A stretch of 64,000 bases of DNA from JAXHTY01 sp034189225 (GCA_034189225.1 JAXHVL010000057.1:1-64000); one strand, 5' to 3'; positions 24,057 to 33,312 are shown, numbered from the stretch's first letter. The notes: generated from the sequence alone by a model not told the origin. Numbers and translations: made by a program.

Positions 24057-25344
24057 TGTTATTGGCTGCATAATAGCCCGTGGTGATGGCCACGCCGCCG
24101 CCGCTGGCCTCTGCCACCGGATTGTAATCGGCCAGCACCGCACCCGTACAAAAGAGATTGGTGACCGGCTCGCCGTTTTTCTGAAAAGGATTCAGCCGGG
24201 CATTCGTCTTTACCCCGGCCCGCATGAATGCATGGCTGTCCGGGGAGAAAAAGGCAGGAGAGGCCATTTCAGTATTTTCCATGCCGGGCAACACTTCGAG
24301 GTCAAACACCGGTTCTTTGATAGACTCGAATCCGCTTGCCAGCCCCCGCGAAAAGAAGCTGCCGCTTGCAAGCACATAAAACCGGGCAGAAAGGTCCTCA
24401 TCCTGATTGCGGGTGTGGATATAGGCGACCCGGTTGCCCTGAATCCGGCCGGAAGTGACGGATTCGCCTGCGATAAATACGCCGCCCAGGGCTGCAAACC
24501 GGGCTTTCAGCGCATTGTCCAGACGCATTCCCAGTATGGAAGGAGGCAGGGATGGCACTTCATAAACCGTCATGCCCGTTTGGTCACTCAGTTCCAGGAT
24601 CGCCCGGTTGTAATGATCAATCCCCAGACAGGCCGGCAGGGCGAGAATGTCCGCCTGATGGCCGGTGGCGTTAATCCGTTGTGCGAAGATCGCCAGGTTT
24701 TCCTGCTTATCCACGATTCTGGCGATATCGATGGACCGCATGTTACGAATCGTTTCAACTCCCGGTTCATGGGCTTCGGGGAGGTCGATGACGGCACAGG
24801 AAATGTCGCACCCGGCAAAGAGTTTGTTTTTTCTGAGGTTGGCCGCGGCCAGTTGCGGATGAAAGTCTTTGAACCCCCGAACATTGGCGATGATGATCGC
24901 CGGATGGTTTTCAAAGGCCGATTTAATGGCCTGGCTAAACACGCTCTGCTGGGAAAAGAAGGTGGGCTTCAGCGTGCCGAAAGCGGTCACATGAAAGTGG
25001 TTGTTCGGCGTATTGGTGTGCAGGTGCAGGTTTTGCCGGGCAAGGGTTTCCTGGAAAAACGCAAAAGCCGTCCGGGTGGTGTCGATTCCGCATTTCGCAT
25101 AGGGGTGGTCCGGATGCCTGTCGATAAATTCCGGCAGAATTTCAAATGGCTGTTGAACGACGTCGAGCCCCGCCAGATACCCCAGCAAATCGATGGATCC
25201 TGATGAAAAGTGCAGGGCGCTCATGCCGGATGAGATGATCGCGCAGGAAAGCCCTTGGGACTGGCACCTGATGCCGCAGGTGAGGCCGGATATTCCTCCG
25301 CCGATGATAATACAATCGTAGTCGTGGGTTTGCTCAGAACACAT
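24025..25344 (-). CDS. glpB: Anaerobic glycerol-3-phosphate dehydrogenase subunit B
   Basis: A 439-residue flavoprotein. ATG at 25344 is chosen; it overlaps the glpA stop by 11 nt, and upstream codons are read-through of glpA. The FAD site is DCIIIGGGISGLTCGIRCQSQ. GlpB-type segments include HFSSGSIDLLGYLAG, ILALPACLGIDHY, PSLPPSILGMRLDNAL and a C-terminal NPVAEASGGGVAITTGYYAA. The final residues (DALVKSLIF) come from repeat DNA, so the native C-terminus has probably been replaced. The active core looks complete. Confidence 0.9.
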   Translation of the reverse strand: MCSEQTHDYDCIIIGGGISGLTCGIRCQSQGLSCAIISSGMSALHFSSGSIDLLGYLAGLDVVQQPFEILPEFIDRHPDHPYAKCGIDTTRTAFAFFQETLARQNLHLHTNTPNNHFHVTAFGTLKPTFFSQQSVFSQAIKSAFENHPAIIIANVRGFKDFHPQLAAANLRKNKLFAGCDISCAVIDLPEAHEPGVETIRNMRSIDIARIVDKQENLAIFAQRINATGHQADILALPACLGIDHYNRAILELSDQTGMTVYEVPSLPPSILGMRLDNALKARFAALGGVFIAGESVTSGRIQGNRVAYIHTRNQDEDLSARFYVLASGSFFSRGLASGFESIKEPVFDLEVLPGMENTEMASPAFFSPDSHAFMRAGVKTNARLNPFQKNGEPVTNLFCTGAVLADYNPVAEASGGGVAITTGYYAANNIDALVKSLIF

Positions 25345-26986
25345 CGGCAATAACGACCCCTTCGCCTTTCCCTTTTGATTTATCCACGATTTTGCCCAGG
25401 CCGAAGATGCCTTCGCAAACCCAGTAGGCAAACTCCGCCTCCCGCAGCGTATCCCCCCAGAGCACCGGCCGTACGCCTCTCCATCGTTCGATCAGAAAAT
25501 CGATGAGCATTTTCGTGGCCTCATCTCCCGGTGTCTCCTTGTGGTCGATAAAGGCCCCGGCAGACCGGTAGGCGCATAACAATCCCTGGCAGGGGCCCAT
25601 TCCGATACGGGTCCGCCGGCGAAGATCCACGATATCCCTGACATGAAGCCGTCGCAGGGCATAGGCCACCTCTTTTTCGGTGACCATTTCACATTCACAG
25701 ATCAATTCGGTTTTTTCCGGCGGATCGGCCAGAATTTCCCGTGCCCGTTCGCCATGGCGGTAATAGGTGGAGGATGACACGGATTCTGAAAACCGGGGTG
25801 GTCGTTTGCGGACAACGGGGGGCTTTTCAGAACCGGGCAGCGGGACCTGGTGCGTTGTGCATGGAACGGCCAGGCCCAGTTTCCGGCATGCCAGGTCCGT
25901 GGCTTTTTCCGCCATCAGCCGGCAGGTCATAAGTTTCCCTCCGGCGATGGTGATGAAATTGTCCATGCCGTCCCGTTCTTTATGATCAATCACGACGATG
26001 CCCCTGGTGATGTCCCTGCCGTAAGTTTCTTTTGATGTGGCCACAAGCGGCCGGACCCCGCAGAAGGCCCTTAAAACCCGGGTCCTGGAGAGGTTGGGCA
26101 CCAGTTTTTCACCATCGTTCAGCAGGGTCTGGATTTCTTCGCGACTGATTTCAAGATCGTGGATGGCCTCATAGGGGATTTTTTCAGAGGTGGTGCCGAT
26201 CAGCGAGACCGTATCGCCGGGCACCAGAATGTCGCCGTCCGACGGCTTGCGGCAACGGTTGAGCACCACGTTGTTAATCCGGTAATCCAGTATCACCATG
26301 GCGCCCTTTGAAGGGAACATGGCAAGCGGGATGCCGGCCATCTCGCAGAGCATCTGCCCCCATACACCGGTGGCATTGATCACCAGGCGGGCATGAACGG
26401 CAAATGATTGGCCGGTGTTGCGGTCCACGCAGGTCACACCTCGAACGGCGGCTTGTTCCACGATGACGTTTGTGACTTCACAATGAGTGAATACCTTTGC
26501 CCCGCGCTCGGTGGCGTCCAGCATGTTGGCGGAGGCAAGCCGGAACGGATCGATGGTGGCATCGGGCACGGTCAGTGCCCGTTCCACGGCCGCATTAAGG
26601 TTGGGCTCCATGGCAACGGCCTGGGCGGGGCTTATCTCCCGGGTGTTGATTCCCGCCTTTTTGCAGGCCGTCCGCAGCGCATCGTGATAATCATGATCGT
26701 CTTCCGGCAGGGTGACAAACAGCCCTCCCGTGTCTTCGATGCAGTGACGGGCGATTTTTTTAAGGATTCTGTTTTCCGCAATGCATTCGGTGGCGGAAGA
26801 TGCGTCTTTGACGGCGTACCGGGCGCCGGAATGGAGCAATCCGTGGTTTCGGCCGGTGGTGCCGGCCGCAAGATCGTGTTTTTCAATCAGGCCGCAGGCA
26901 ATCCCCCGCAGGGCGCAATCGCGGGCAATGCCCGTGCCCGTGGCACCGCCGCCGATGATGATGACGTCTGTTTCAATCGTGTTCAT
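25334..26986 (-). CDS. glpA: Anaerobic glycerol-3-phosphate dehydrogenase subunit A
   Basis: A 550-residue FAD enzyme that oxidises sn-glycerol 3-phosphate to DHAP. ATG at 26986 fits the family start (MNTIETDVIIIGGGATGTGI). Signatures are NHGLLHSGARYAV, VTVPDATIDPFRLASANM-like text, VINATGVWGQMLCEMAG, and a C-terminal BFD-like [2Fe-2S] module (LICECEMVTEKEVAYALRR, then RIGMGPCQGLLC). Downstream glpB overlaps it by 11 nt. In sulfate reducers the set allows glycerol or phospholipid-derived G3P to feed the menaquinone pool. Confidence 0.95.
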   Translation of the reverse strand: MNTIETDVIIIGGGATGTGIARDCALRGIACGLIEKHDLAAGTTGRNHGLLHSGARYAVKDASSATECIAENRILKKIARHCIEDTGGLFVTLPEDDHDYHDALRTACKKAGINTREISPAQAVAMEPNLNAAVERALTVPDATIDPFRLASANMLDATERGAKVFTHCEVTNVIVEQAAVRGVTCVDRNTGQSFAVHARLVINATGVWGQMLCEMAGIPLAMFPSKGAMVILDYRINNVVLNRCRKPSDGDILVPGDTVSLIGTTSEKIPYEAIHDLEISREEIQTLLNDGEKLVPNLSRTRVLRAFCGVRPLVATSKETYGRDITRGIVVIDHKERDGMDNFITIAGGKLMTCRLMAEKATDLACRKLGLAVPCTTHQVPLPGSEKPPVVRKRPPRFSESVSSSTYYRHGERAREILADPPEKTELICECEMVTEKEVAYALRRLHVRDIVDLRRRTRIGMGPCQGLLCAYRSAGAFIDHKETPGDEATKMLIDFLIERWRGVRPVLWGDTLREAEFAYWVCEGIFGLGKIVDKSKGKGEGVVIADVF

Positions 26987-27050
26987 GGCCTCTACGCTGT
27001 CGTTGGTTTGTGGCAATACGGCCGGTTGAATGTCGCGTGCGGAAAGGGGA

Positions 27051-27890
27051 TCATACCTCGAACTGCATGTCACAGCTTACACCGAAACATTCCATGGTTT
27101 CTTTCTGCTCACCGATCAACCGGTGGCAGTCATTGAGAATTTCATCCATTTGCGTGTCGGTGCGGTCCTGATTCAGGTGGAACAGGCCGAGTCTTTTGAC
27201 CTTTGCCGAAAGGGCCAGGGAAATGACGTCCGTGTAAACCGAATGGCCCCAGTCCATCTGCGTGCCGTATTCCGCCGGGGTATATTCGGCATCGTGAAAC
27301 AGCAGGTCTGCCCCTTCCGAAAATTTCAGGTAATCATCAAAGGTCAGCCCGCCGTCATGAATGTAGCCAAGTTCGTTGTCCGTAAGGAAGACAAACGATT
27401 TTCCGTCTTCGGTGAATTTGTAGCCGCTGCCGCTGCCGGGATGGCTGAGACGGATGGGGGTGATGGTGATCGAGCCGATGTCAAAATTTTCCGGGCATCC
27501 CTTTTCAAAGGTAATTTCCGCCTTCAGGTCGGAATAGCGGATCGGGAAATGGGGCGGCGTCATGACCCGGGAGATCATTTTTTCCACATAATCCTTTGGA
27601 AACGGGCAGCGATAGGCTTTGATAACCGTCTCACGACGGTAAAGGGGTTTGAAAAAAGGCAGGCCCATGAGGTGGTCCCAGTGGGCATGGGTGAAAATGA
27701 GGTTATAATGGTAAAGCTTTTCCTCAACCAGTTGTTTCCCGAGACGCCGGATGCCGGTTCCCGCATCAACGATGATAATATCCCCGCTTTTGGCCCTGAT
27801 TTCAACGCAGGTGGTATCACCGCCGTACTTGACAAATTCTTTGCCTGAAACAGGAATGGACCCTCGAGACCCCCAGCTTTTAATTAGCAT
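27051..27890 (-). CDS. MBL-fold metallo-hydrolase (RNase Z / phosphodiesterase-like)
   Basis: A 279-residue beta-lactamase-fold protein: KSWGSRGSIPVSGKEFVKYGGDT (shortened) at the start, VDAGTGIRRLG, metal site FTHAHWDHLMGLPFF, RLSHPGSGSGYKF, FLTDNELGY, DLLFHDAEYTPAEY, GHSVYTDV and LGLFHLNQDRTD. The SRGS and HAHWDHL pattern is typical of cyclic-nucleotide phosphodiesterase-like members of the family. Substrate is unknown. It ends 64 bp before glpA on the same strand and may share its transcript. Confidence 0.85.
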   Translation of the reverse strand: MLIKSWGSRGSIPVSGKEFVKYGGDTTCVEIRAKSGDIIIVDAGTGIRRLGKQLVEEKLYHYNLIFTHAHWDHLMGLPFFKPLYRRETVIKAYRCPFPKDYVEKMISRVMTPPHFPIRYSDLKAEITFEKGCPENFDIGSITITPIRLSHPGSGSGYKFTEDGKSFVFLTDNELGYIHDGGLTFDDYLKFSEGADLLFHDAEYTPAEYGTQMDWGHSVYTDVISLALSAKVKRLGLFHLNQDRTDTQMDEILNDCHRLIGEQKETMECFGVSCDMQFEV

Positions 27891-27931
27891 TAATCACAGC
27901 CTCATTCTGTGTTACGGATAGCGCACCGTTT

Positions 27932-28085
27932 GATGGCTTCGTAAAAAGTCCAATATCTGTGTTGCGCTGCATCTCTCGTCATATCACGTACGGTGTAGGG
28001 GCGAACCTTGTGTTCGCCCCTACAAAAAATTCCTCGAGCGTAAGGTAAGATAGACACGCCGCATCTTGAACTTTTTACTTTGCCA
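27932..28085. repeat. Palindromic GTAAAAAGT element with internal hairpin
   Basis: Outer arms gatggcttcgtaaaaagtcc and cttgaactttttactttgcc enclose an inserted hairpin gtaggggcgaaccttgtgttcgcccctac. It is the same composite as at 14050 and 17650. It lies between the MBL gene and a family A relic and carries no gene. Confidence 0.75.
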
Positions 28086-28124
28086 TCCCAAATTCTACTT
28101 TTTACGAGAGCATTACCGTTTCAT

Positions 28125-28177
28125 TAGCTTGTGTCCGTCCAGAAATTAGATAGCAATTTATGAATGGGCACTAGCTT
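28125..28177. mobile_element. Family A relic, 41 bp, TAGCTT duplication
   Basis: A 41-bp element at 28131-28171 made only of the two terminal inverted repeats (GTGTCCGTCCAGAAATTAGA joined to GCAATTTATGAATGGGCAC). TAGCTT flanks it at 28125-28130 and 28172-28177. It equals the 141-bp element with its centre deleted. Its terminal C plus the duplicated TA form the TAG stop of prmA; the empty site would have given TAA at the same codon. Confidence 0.85.
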
Positions 28178-29067
28178 GTAATCTCTCCTGCAAATGTATA
28201 CCAGATTCCGTCATTATTCCATATTTTTGTGATGCGGACCGGCAATTTGCCCAACTGATCGGCGATGTCCCGTGCCGGCGTTCGCAGCATGCCGGAAAGA
28301 ATAAAGAATTTGCTCTGGAGAAAACGTTCCGCATTGACAATCTTTTTCATGGCGCTGTGGTGAATGTTCGCAATGATCAGATCCACCCCGGTGTCTGTAA
28401 AGTCTTCGGCATCACCTTTTACGATTATAACGTGCTTATCAACATTGTTCAACTTGATATTTTGTCTTGCCGTCCGTGCCGCCAGAAAATTGAGATCAAC
28501 CCCGACGATTTCAGGTATTGCCCTGAACGCCCCTGCGATTGCAAGCAGTCCGGTCCCGGTGCCGATGTCCAGGGCGGTTTGAATCTTATTATTATATTTA
28601 TAGCATATAAGTTCAAGTGCCTCAAGGCAATCACGGGTTGTGGAGTGAAATCCGCTGCCGAATACCACTCCCGGGTCCAGCACAATGGTACCGGTGTCCT
28701 TGTCCGGTGTGTGGCCCCGCCAGGGGGAGTATATGGTCATGCCGCCGGCCTGAAGGGGAAACGCATCCATGGGCTGCCACTGGTCATAGGCCATGTCAAA
28801 CCGATCGGCCAGCACCAGGTCGTTGCGGCCACCCACAAATTCCGCCACCGCCTCATCGGCCGGCCGGTAAAAAAACAGGAAGGAGCAGTCGTCTTCCTCC
28901 CAGGTGCCGATGAACGTTTCGTTAAATTCCGCATCCCGGGTGTCGGCCCTGCCCTTGAGATAATAAATGTACAGGTGCTCCCATGGGGCGCCCCTTGCTG
29001 CTGAAGGTTCGCCCGATGCTGAGACCGTATCGGTCTTCTGGAGTTGATCTTCGGTAAACAGGGCCAT
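28171..29067 (-). CDS. prmA: Ribosomal protein L11 methyltransferase-like
   Basis: A 298-residue class I SAM methyltransferase of the PrmA type. An N-terminal recognition domain is followed by DPGVVFGSGFHSTTRDCLEAL (shortened), ALDIGTGTGLLAIAGA (SAM site), VGVDLNFLAARTARQN, and DLIIANIHHSAMKKIV, where N-I-H-H stands in place of the more common N-I-L. L11 trimethylation is its known role. It lies 14 bp downstream of cooC. The stop is made at the join with a mobile-element relic. Confidence 0.85.
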   Translation of the reverse strand: MALFTEDQLQKTDTVSASGEPSAARGAPWEHLYIYYLKGRADTRDAEFNETFIGTWEEDDCSFLFFYRPADEAVAEFVGGRNDLVLADRFDMAYDQWQPMDAFPLQAGGMTIYSPWRGHTPDKDTGTIVLDPGVVFGSGFHSTTRDCLEALELICYKYNNKIQTALDIGTGTGLLAIAGAFRAIPEIVGVDLNFLAARTARQNIKLNNVDKHVIIVKGDAEDFTDTGVDLIIANIHHSAMKKIVNAERFLQSKFFILSGMLRTPARDIADQLGKLPVRITKIWNNDGIWYTFAGEITS

Positions 29068-29081
29068 GGATTCGTTAACCG

Positions 29082-29837
29082 TTAATCACTTTTCAAAATG
29101 GTGTCAAAAATTTTAAATGCGGCCTGTACCGCCGGGTTATCGTCCGGCAGTTCGATTGTGGGCCGGCCCTCCAGGTCGAATTCGTATAATGTGTCATCCG
29201 CCGGCAGTGTGCCCGCCAGCTCCAGGCCGCCTTCTTCAATGAGTTTCAGCATGGACTCGGGCGTCTTTTCCCGACTCTGGTTGATGATCAGGTAGCTTCT
29301 GCCCATGCCGATGTTCAGGTTGCGGGCCAGTTCATTGATACGGATGGCGGCCTGAAGGCCCCGCCTGGAGGCATCCGTGACAATCAGGAGAATGTCCACA
29401 TCCTTTGTTGTCAGCCGGCTGATGTGTTCCATTCCGGCTTCATTGTCCATGACCACATAGGGATAGTTGTCCGTAAGTTTTTCAAGAAAATTGGTGAGCA
29501 GTGTATTGGCCGCGCAATAACACCCCGCGCCTTCGGGCTGGCCCATTACCACCAGGTCGTAACCGTCCGATTCGGCAATGGCCTCTTCCATCTTCATGGA
29601 GATAAAAATATCTTTGGTCATGCCGGAGGGCACGTCCCCTTTTTTCATTTCTTCCCGCGCATTGCCCAGCGTACCGGGAATTTCAAGTCCCAAAACTTCA
29701 TTCAGGTTGGCGTTGGAATCCGCATCCACGGCAAGTATGGGGGCCATGTCTTTCGAGGCCATGTATTTTATTAATAATCCGGCGATGGTTGTTTTGCCGG
29801 TACCGCCTTTGCCGGCCAAAGCAATTGAAAATGACAT
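29082..29837 (-). CDS. cooC: CooC-type nickel-insertion ATPase for CO dehydrogenase
   Basis: A 251-residue P-loop ATPase of the MinD/CooC group. ATG at 29837 is preferred over TTG at 29843 for ribosome-site spacing (aaagga). Deviant Walker A is AGKGGTGKTT, and the signature Lys and DADSNANLNEVLG are typical of CooC. The CxC motif in EGAGCYCAAN is the CooC dimer metal site. VMDNEAGMEHISR and TDASRRGLQAA also match. CooC loads nickel into the C-cluster of CO dehydrogenase (Wood-Ljungdahl pathway). The CODH genes are not in the window. Confidence 0.9.
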   Translation of the reverse strand: MSFSIALAGKGGTGKTTIAGLLIKYMASKDMAPILAVDADSNANLNEVLGLEIPGTLGNAREEMKKGDVPSGMTKDIFISMKMEEAIAESDGYDLVVMGQPEGAGCYCAANTLLTNFLEKLTDNYPYVVMDNEAGMEHISRLTTKDVDILLIVTDASRRGLQAAIRINELARNLNIGMGRSYLIINQSREKTPESMLKLIEEGGLELAGTLPADDTLYEFDLEGRPTIELPDDNPAVQAAFKIFDTILKSD

Positions 29838-30036
29838 TATCAAACAATCCTTTCTATAATAGTTTTTTACCAGCTTACACGAAAATCATTCGGACATCAA
29901 GACGCCCTGGGGCCGAAATTATACGGGAAGTTGTTTTGCCTTATTTAATCAGGTGTGATATTAGACAGTTTAGCGGGGGATGGTTGGTCTCCTGCGGTAC
30001 GGGTAGCGGGGCGGGTGCTCTGATGAACGGTTCGTT

Positions 30037-30189
30037 TAAATAGTGTCCGTCCAGAAATTAGATATTTTGGTCGAGTTCAAGGAAGGCGAAAATTTTAACC
30101 GGAGGAATACTTTGCGTATTTTGAGGATTAAAATTTGAGCCTGACGCAGAAATCGGGCAAAATAGCAATTTATGGATGGGCACTAAATA
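30037..30189. mobile_element. Family A miniature element, 141 bp, TAAATA duplication
   Basis: The element at 30043-30183 is in inverse orientation to the copy at 17387, with TAAATA at 30037-30042 and 30184-30189. Its ends are GTGTCCGTCCAGAAATT and AATTTATGGATGGGCAC. It is inserted between cooC and the SH3-domain gene. Its right duplication is 10 bp before that gene's ATG and just upstream of the ribosome site, so it lies in the leader of the gene. The rest of the interval (29838-30036) shows no gene. Confidence 0.9.
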
Positions 30190-30199
30190 AGGGGGAAGC

Positions 30200-30799
30200 A
30201 TGAGAACGTTTGTATTATTCTTATCACTGGTATGGATGGCCGGTGTTATGGCCAATGCCGTACATGCGGCCACCGATGCGGCCACCGATGCGGCCGCTGA
30301 GCAACAGATGTATCTTACGGATATGATTAAAATCACCATGCGATCGGGCAAGGGGGTTGATCACAAGATAATCGCGATGCTGAAGGTGGGGCAGAAGGTC
30401 GGCGTGCTGGGCACGGATGAAGGCTGGACCCATATCAGAACGGAAAGCGGTAAGGAAGGATGGGTGCTGAGTCGGTTTGTCTCTGCCGAGGTTCCCAATC
30501 GGCTTCTGCTGGAACAGTTGCGGGGGGACTATGCCGAGGTATCAAAGCGTTGTGCCGAACTGGAAGCGGCCAATGAGACCCTTGTAAACGAAAATCAGAC
30601 GCTGGAAAAAAAGCTTGAACGCAGTACCAGGACCTCGCAGGAGCGTATTGAAAAACTGGCCCGGGAAAACAAGAACCTTAAAGATGCCGTGACCAACCGG
30701 CTTTTAAAATGGTTTCTGGCTGGCGCCGGCGTGCTGCTGGTGGGATTTCTCATAGGATATCGGGCCCGGCGGCGGGAAAAACGGCGGTTGTATTTATGA
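30200..30799 (+). CDS. SH3-domain membrane protein (YgiM/TIGR04211-like)
   Basis: A 199-residue envelope protein: signal peptide (1-24), a bacterial SH3 domain at about 38-98 (MYLTDMIKITMRSGKGVDHK, VGVLGTDEGWTHIRTES, GWVLSRFV), a coiled coil at about 105-165, then one membrane helix (WFLAGAGVLLVGFLIGY) and a basic tail. This order matches the TIGR04211/YgiM family, probably a cell-wall-facing protein of unknown role. The leader contains a 141-bp mobile element. The tandem ATDAATDAA comes from a 12-bp DNA repeat. Confidence 0.85.
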   Translation: MRTFVLFLSLVWMAGVMANAVHAATDAATDAAAEQQMYLTDMIKITMRSGKGVDHKIIAMLKVGQKVGVLGTDEGWTHIRTESGKEGWVLSRFVSAEVPNRLLLEQLRGDYAEVSKRCAELEAANETLVNENQTLEKKLERSTRTSQERIEKLARENKNLKDAVTNRLLKWFLAGAGVLLVGFLIGYRARRREKRRLYL

Positions 30800-30821
30800 T
30801 GGCTTCGTAAAAAGCCATCAT
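30797..30821 (+). terminator. Hairpin terminator derived from a gacggcttcg repeat
   Basis: TGATGGCTT pairs with AAGCCATCA, with a short cgtaa loop. It overlaps the stop codon of the SH3-domain gene. There is no strong T-run, so it may be a weak terminator or only a repeat relic. Confidence 0.45.
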
Positions 30822-30852
30822 AGGCGTGGCATGAAACGGGACTGTTCAACAA

Positions 30853-32478
30853 ATGGAATACAAGACAGATTTTCTGATTATCGGCAGCGGCATTGCCGGG
30901 CTGAAATTTGCACTGAAGGCGGCAGAAACCGGCACCGTGTCCATCGTCACCAAAAAGGCTATTGCCGACAGCAGCACCAATAAGGCCCAGGGCGGTATTG
31001 CCGCGGTCTTTGATGAGATCGATTCATTTGATCATCACATCAGGGACACCCTGGATGCCGGCGACGGGCTGTGCCATGGGGATGTTGTGGAAAACGTGGT
31101 ACGAAATGGGCCGCAGGCCATCCTTGAGCTGGCGGATATGGGGATTTATTTCAGTGCGGGCAATGACGACCAGCGGCGGTTTGACCTCGGTCGTGAAGGC
31201 GGCCATTCTTTTAACCGGATTGTCCATGCCCACGATCTTACCGGCAAGGCCATCGAAGATGCCCTGGTCAGCCGGGTAAAGCGCCATGAGCGGATTCATG
31301 TGTATGAAAATCATATCGCCATCGATTTGATCACCCATTCAACGCGGGTCAAGCGGGGTCCCGTTGTGAAAGCCCGGGAAATCTTCTGCTGCGGCGCCTA
31401 TGTGCTCGATAAGAAACAGGACAGTGTTAAGACCTTCAATGCGCGGATCACCATGCTGGCCACCGGTGGCGCCGGCAAGGTCTATGCCTATACCAGCAAT
31501 CCGGATATCGCCACCGGCGACGGCATTGCCATGGCCTACCGGGCCGGCTGTACCGTGGCCAACCTCGAATTTGTTCAGTTCCATCCCACCTGTCTGTTTC
31601 ATCCGGCGGCCAAAAATTTTCTGATTTCAGAGGCGGTGCGGGGAGAAGGAGGTGTGCTGGTGGATAGATCCGGCAGACCTTTTATGGAACGCTACGATCC
31701 CGCAAAGGACCTTGCGTGCAGAGACGTGGTAGCCCGGGCCATTGATACGGAAATGAAGAAGAGCGGGGATGACTGTGTTTTTCTGGATATTTCTCATCGG
31801 AAGGCGGATTTCATCCGGTCGCGTTTCCCCCATCTGTATGGAAATTGTCTGAAATATGGAGTGGATATGACCACGGACCCCGTACCCGTGGTGCCCGCGG
31901 CCCATTACATGTGCGGCGGGGTGGTTACCGATATGGCCGGCCGGACGGACATCGACCGTCTTTATGTGGTGGGCGAAACCGCATGTACTGGCCTTCACGG
32001 GGCCAACCGGCTTGCCAGCAACTCCCTGCTGGAGGCGGTGGTCTATGCCAACAGCGCCGCCGCCGATGCCGTTGCGTTGTTAAAACAACTGTCTTCCCAC
32101 GACGACAATGATCTGCCCAGCTGGGACGACATCGGTACCGTGGACAGCGCGGAAGCAATCACGGTTTCCCATAATTGGGATGAAATCCGTCTGTTCATGT
32201 GGAATTATGTGGGCATTGTAAGGTCAAACAAGCGGCTTCAGCGGGCCAGAAACCGCATCGACCTGATTAGTGGGGAGATCCGGGAGTATTACTGGGGCTT
32301 CCGGATAACATCAGACCTCATTGAATTGCGCAATATCGCCACGGTGGGTGAATTGATCATTGAATGCGCCATGCGGCGCAAGGAAAGCCGGGGCCTGCAT
32401 TACAATATTGATTATAATTTCAAGGATGACCGGAACTGGCTGAAAGATACGGTGCTGCATCGGCCGCTGTCGGCGTAA
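30853..32478 (+). CDS. nadB: L-aspartate oxidase
   Basis: A 541-residue flavoprotein of the NadB/SdhA family. FAD site LIIGSGIAGLKFALKA; KAQGGIAAVFDEIDSFDHHI; DAGDGLCHGDVV; TGGAGKVYAYTSNPDIATGDG (shortened); EFVQFHPTCL; SEAVRGEGGVLVD; HYMCGGVVTDMAGRTDIDRL (shortened); GLHGANRLASNSLLEA. It oxidises aspartate to iminoaspartate for quinolinate. Under anoxia fumarate replaces oxygen as acceptor. nadA and nadC are not in view. Length and motifs are normal. Confidence 0.95.
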   Translation: MEYKTDFLIIGSGIAGLKFALKAAETGTVSIVTKKAIADSSTNKAQGGIAAVFDEIDSFDHHIRDTLDAGDGLCHGDVVENVVRNGPQAILELADMGIYFSAGNDDQRRFDLGREGGHSFNRIVHAHDLTGKAIEDALVSRVKRHERIHVYENHIAIDLITHSTRVKRGPVVKAREIFCCGAYVLDKKQDSVKTFNARITMLATGGAGKVYAYTSNPDIATGDGIAMAYRAGCTVANLEFVQFHPTCLFHPAAKNFLISEAVRGEGGVLVDRSGRPFMERYDPAKDLACRDVVARAIDTEMKKSGDDCVFLDISHRKADFIRSRFPHLYGNCLKYGVDMTTDPVPVVPAAHYMCGGVVTDMAGRTDIDRLYVVGETACTGLHGANRLASNSLLEAVVYANSAAADAVALLKQLSSHDDNDLPSWDDIGTVDSAEAITVSHNWDEIRLFMWNYVGIVRSNKRLQRARNRIDLISGEIREYYWGFRITSDLIELRNIATVGELIIECAMRRKESRGLHYNIDYNFKDDRNWLKDTVLHRPLSA

Positions 32479-32488
32479 TGTTTACTCC

Positions 32489-32610
32489 ATGACGGCTTCG
32501 TAAAAAGCTTTCAACAAATTGGCATTTGAAGTTCCTTGGAAGCCCAATCGCAGCAAACCCCCTTTCAGGGGATAACCAAAGCCGGCGCCTCTGGGGTTGG
32601 ATTTTTACTT
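32489..32610. repeat. Repeat fragments after nadB
   Basis: It holds gacggcttcgtaaaaagctt (end of the GTAAAAAGT family), gttccttggaagcccaat (an R1-associated word) and the right end of the composite element (aaccaaagccggcgcctctggggttggatttttac). The last bases provide the TAA stop of the ubiE/menG gene on the other strand. No gene is seen. Confidence 0.7.
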
Positions 32611-33312
32611 TCGGCCGGTGTAAAGCGTGGCGATGCCGAAGGTGAGCCGCTGAAATGTCACATCCGTAAACCCGGCATCCCGCATCATGGCGGCAAATTC
32701 AGCAGACGGGGGGAATTCGATGACCGAGGCTGGCAGATATTGGTAGGCGCTTCGGTCTTTTGAGAAAAACCAGCCCACCAGCGGCAGGATGTGCTGGAAG
32801 TAGGCCATGTAGATGGTTTTTAATATTCCCTTGGCTGGCGTGGTGAGTTCGAGAACGGCAAGCCCCCCCCCGGGCCTAAGATGGCGGCGGAAGGTTTCCA
32901 GAGCCGCGGGTTTGTCTTCGATATTCCGGATGCCGAACGCAATGGTGGCCGCGTCGAAACTGTTTTCGGCAAACGGTGGGGCAAAGGCGTCCGCCGCCAC
33001 CAGATGAATGTTCCTGCCGGCCTCTGTGCCCGCTAGTTTTTTCTGTCCGTTCTGAAGCATGGCAAAAGAGAAATCCATACCCACGATCAGGCGCCGGGTT
33101 TTGCTTTGACGCATCGCCTCGATGGCCACATCGCCGGTGCCGCAGGCGATGTCAAGCAATCGGTGGCTGTCCGTGGGAACGGCCGCCACCAGCTTTCTTC
33201 GCCAGTACACATCCTGCCGCATGCTGAGAAAACGGTTCAGAAAATCGTAACGGGGCGCAATGGTATCGAACATGCGCCGGATTCCGGCCGGGTCTTTCTT
33301 TTTCATTGACAT
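32605..33312 (-). CDS. ubiE: Demethylmenaquinone / ubiquinone C-methyltransferase
   Basis: A 235-residue class I methyltransferase with UbiE/MenG signatures: FDTIAPRYDFLNRFLSMRQD, LLDIACGTGDVAIEA (SAM site), VGMDFSFAMLQNGQKKL, DAATIAFGIRNIEDK, LAVLELTTP, and a terminal ATLYTGRK. In an anaerobe it would methylate demethylmenaquinone (MenG). The stop TAA is created where a composite repeat end abuts the gene. The start at 33312 is normal. Confidence 0.93.
   Translation of the reverse strand: MSMKKKDPAGIRRMFDTIAPRYDFLNRFLSMRQDVYWRRKLVAAVPTDSHRLLDIACGTGDVAIEAMRQSKTRRLIVGMDFSFAMLQNGQKKLAGTEAGRNIHLVAADAFAPPFAENSFDAATIAFGIRNIEDKPAALETFRRHLRPGGGLAVLELTTPAKGILKTIYMAYFQHILPLVGWFFSKDRSAYQYLPASVIEFPPSAEFAAMMRDAGFTDVTFQRLTFGIATLYTGRK

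Noticed and set aside
23777..24073. An open frame of 98 codons in the repeat array, with a near copy at 56764-57045.
   Set aside because: The shared protein text simply follows from repeated DNA. Hairpin words cross it, there is no ribosome site, and copies diverge by frame-breaking changes.
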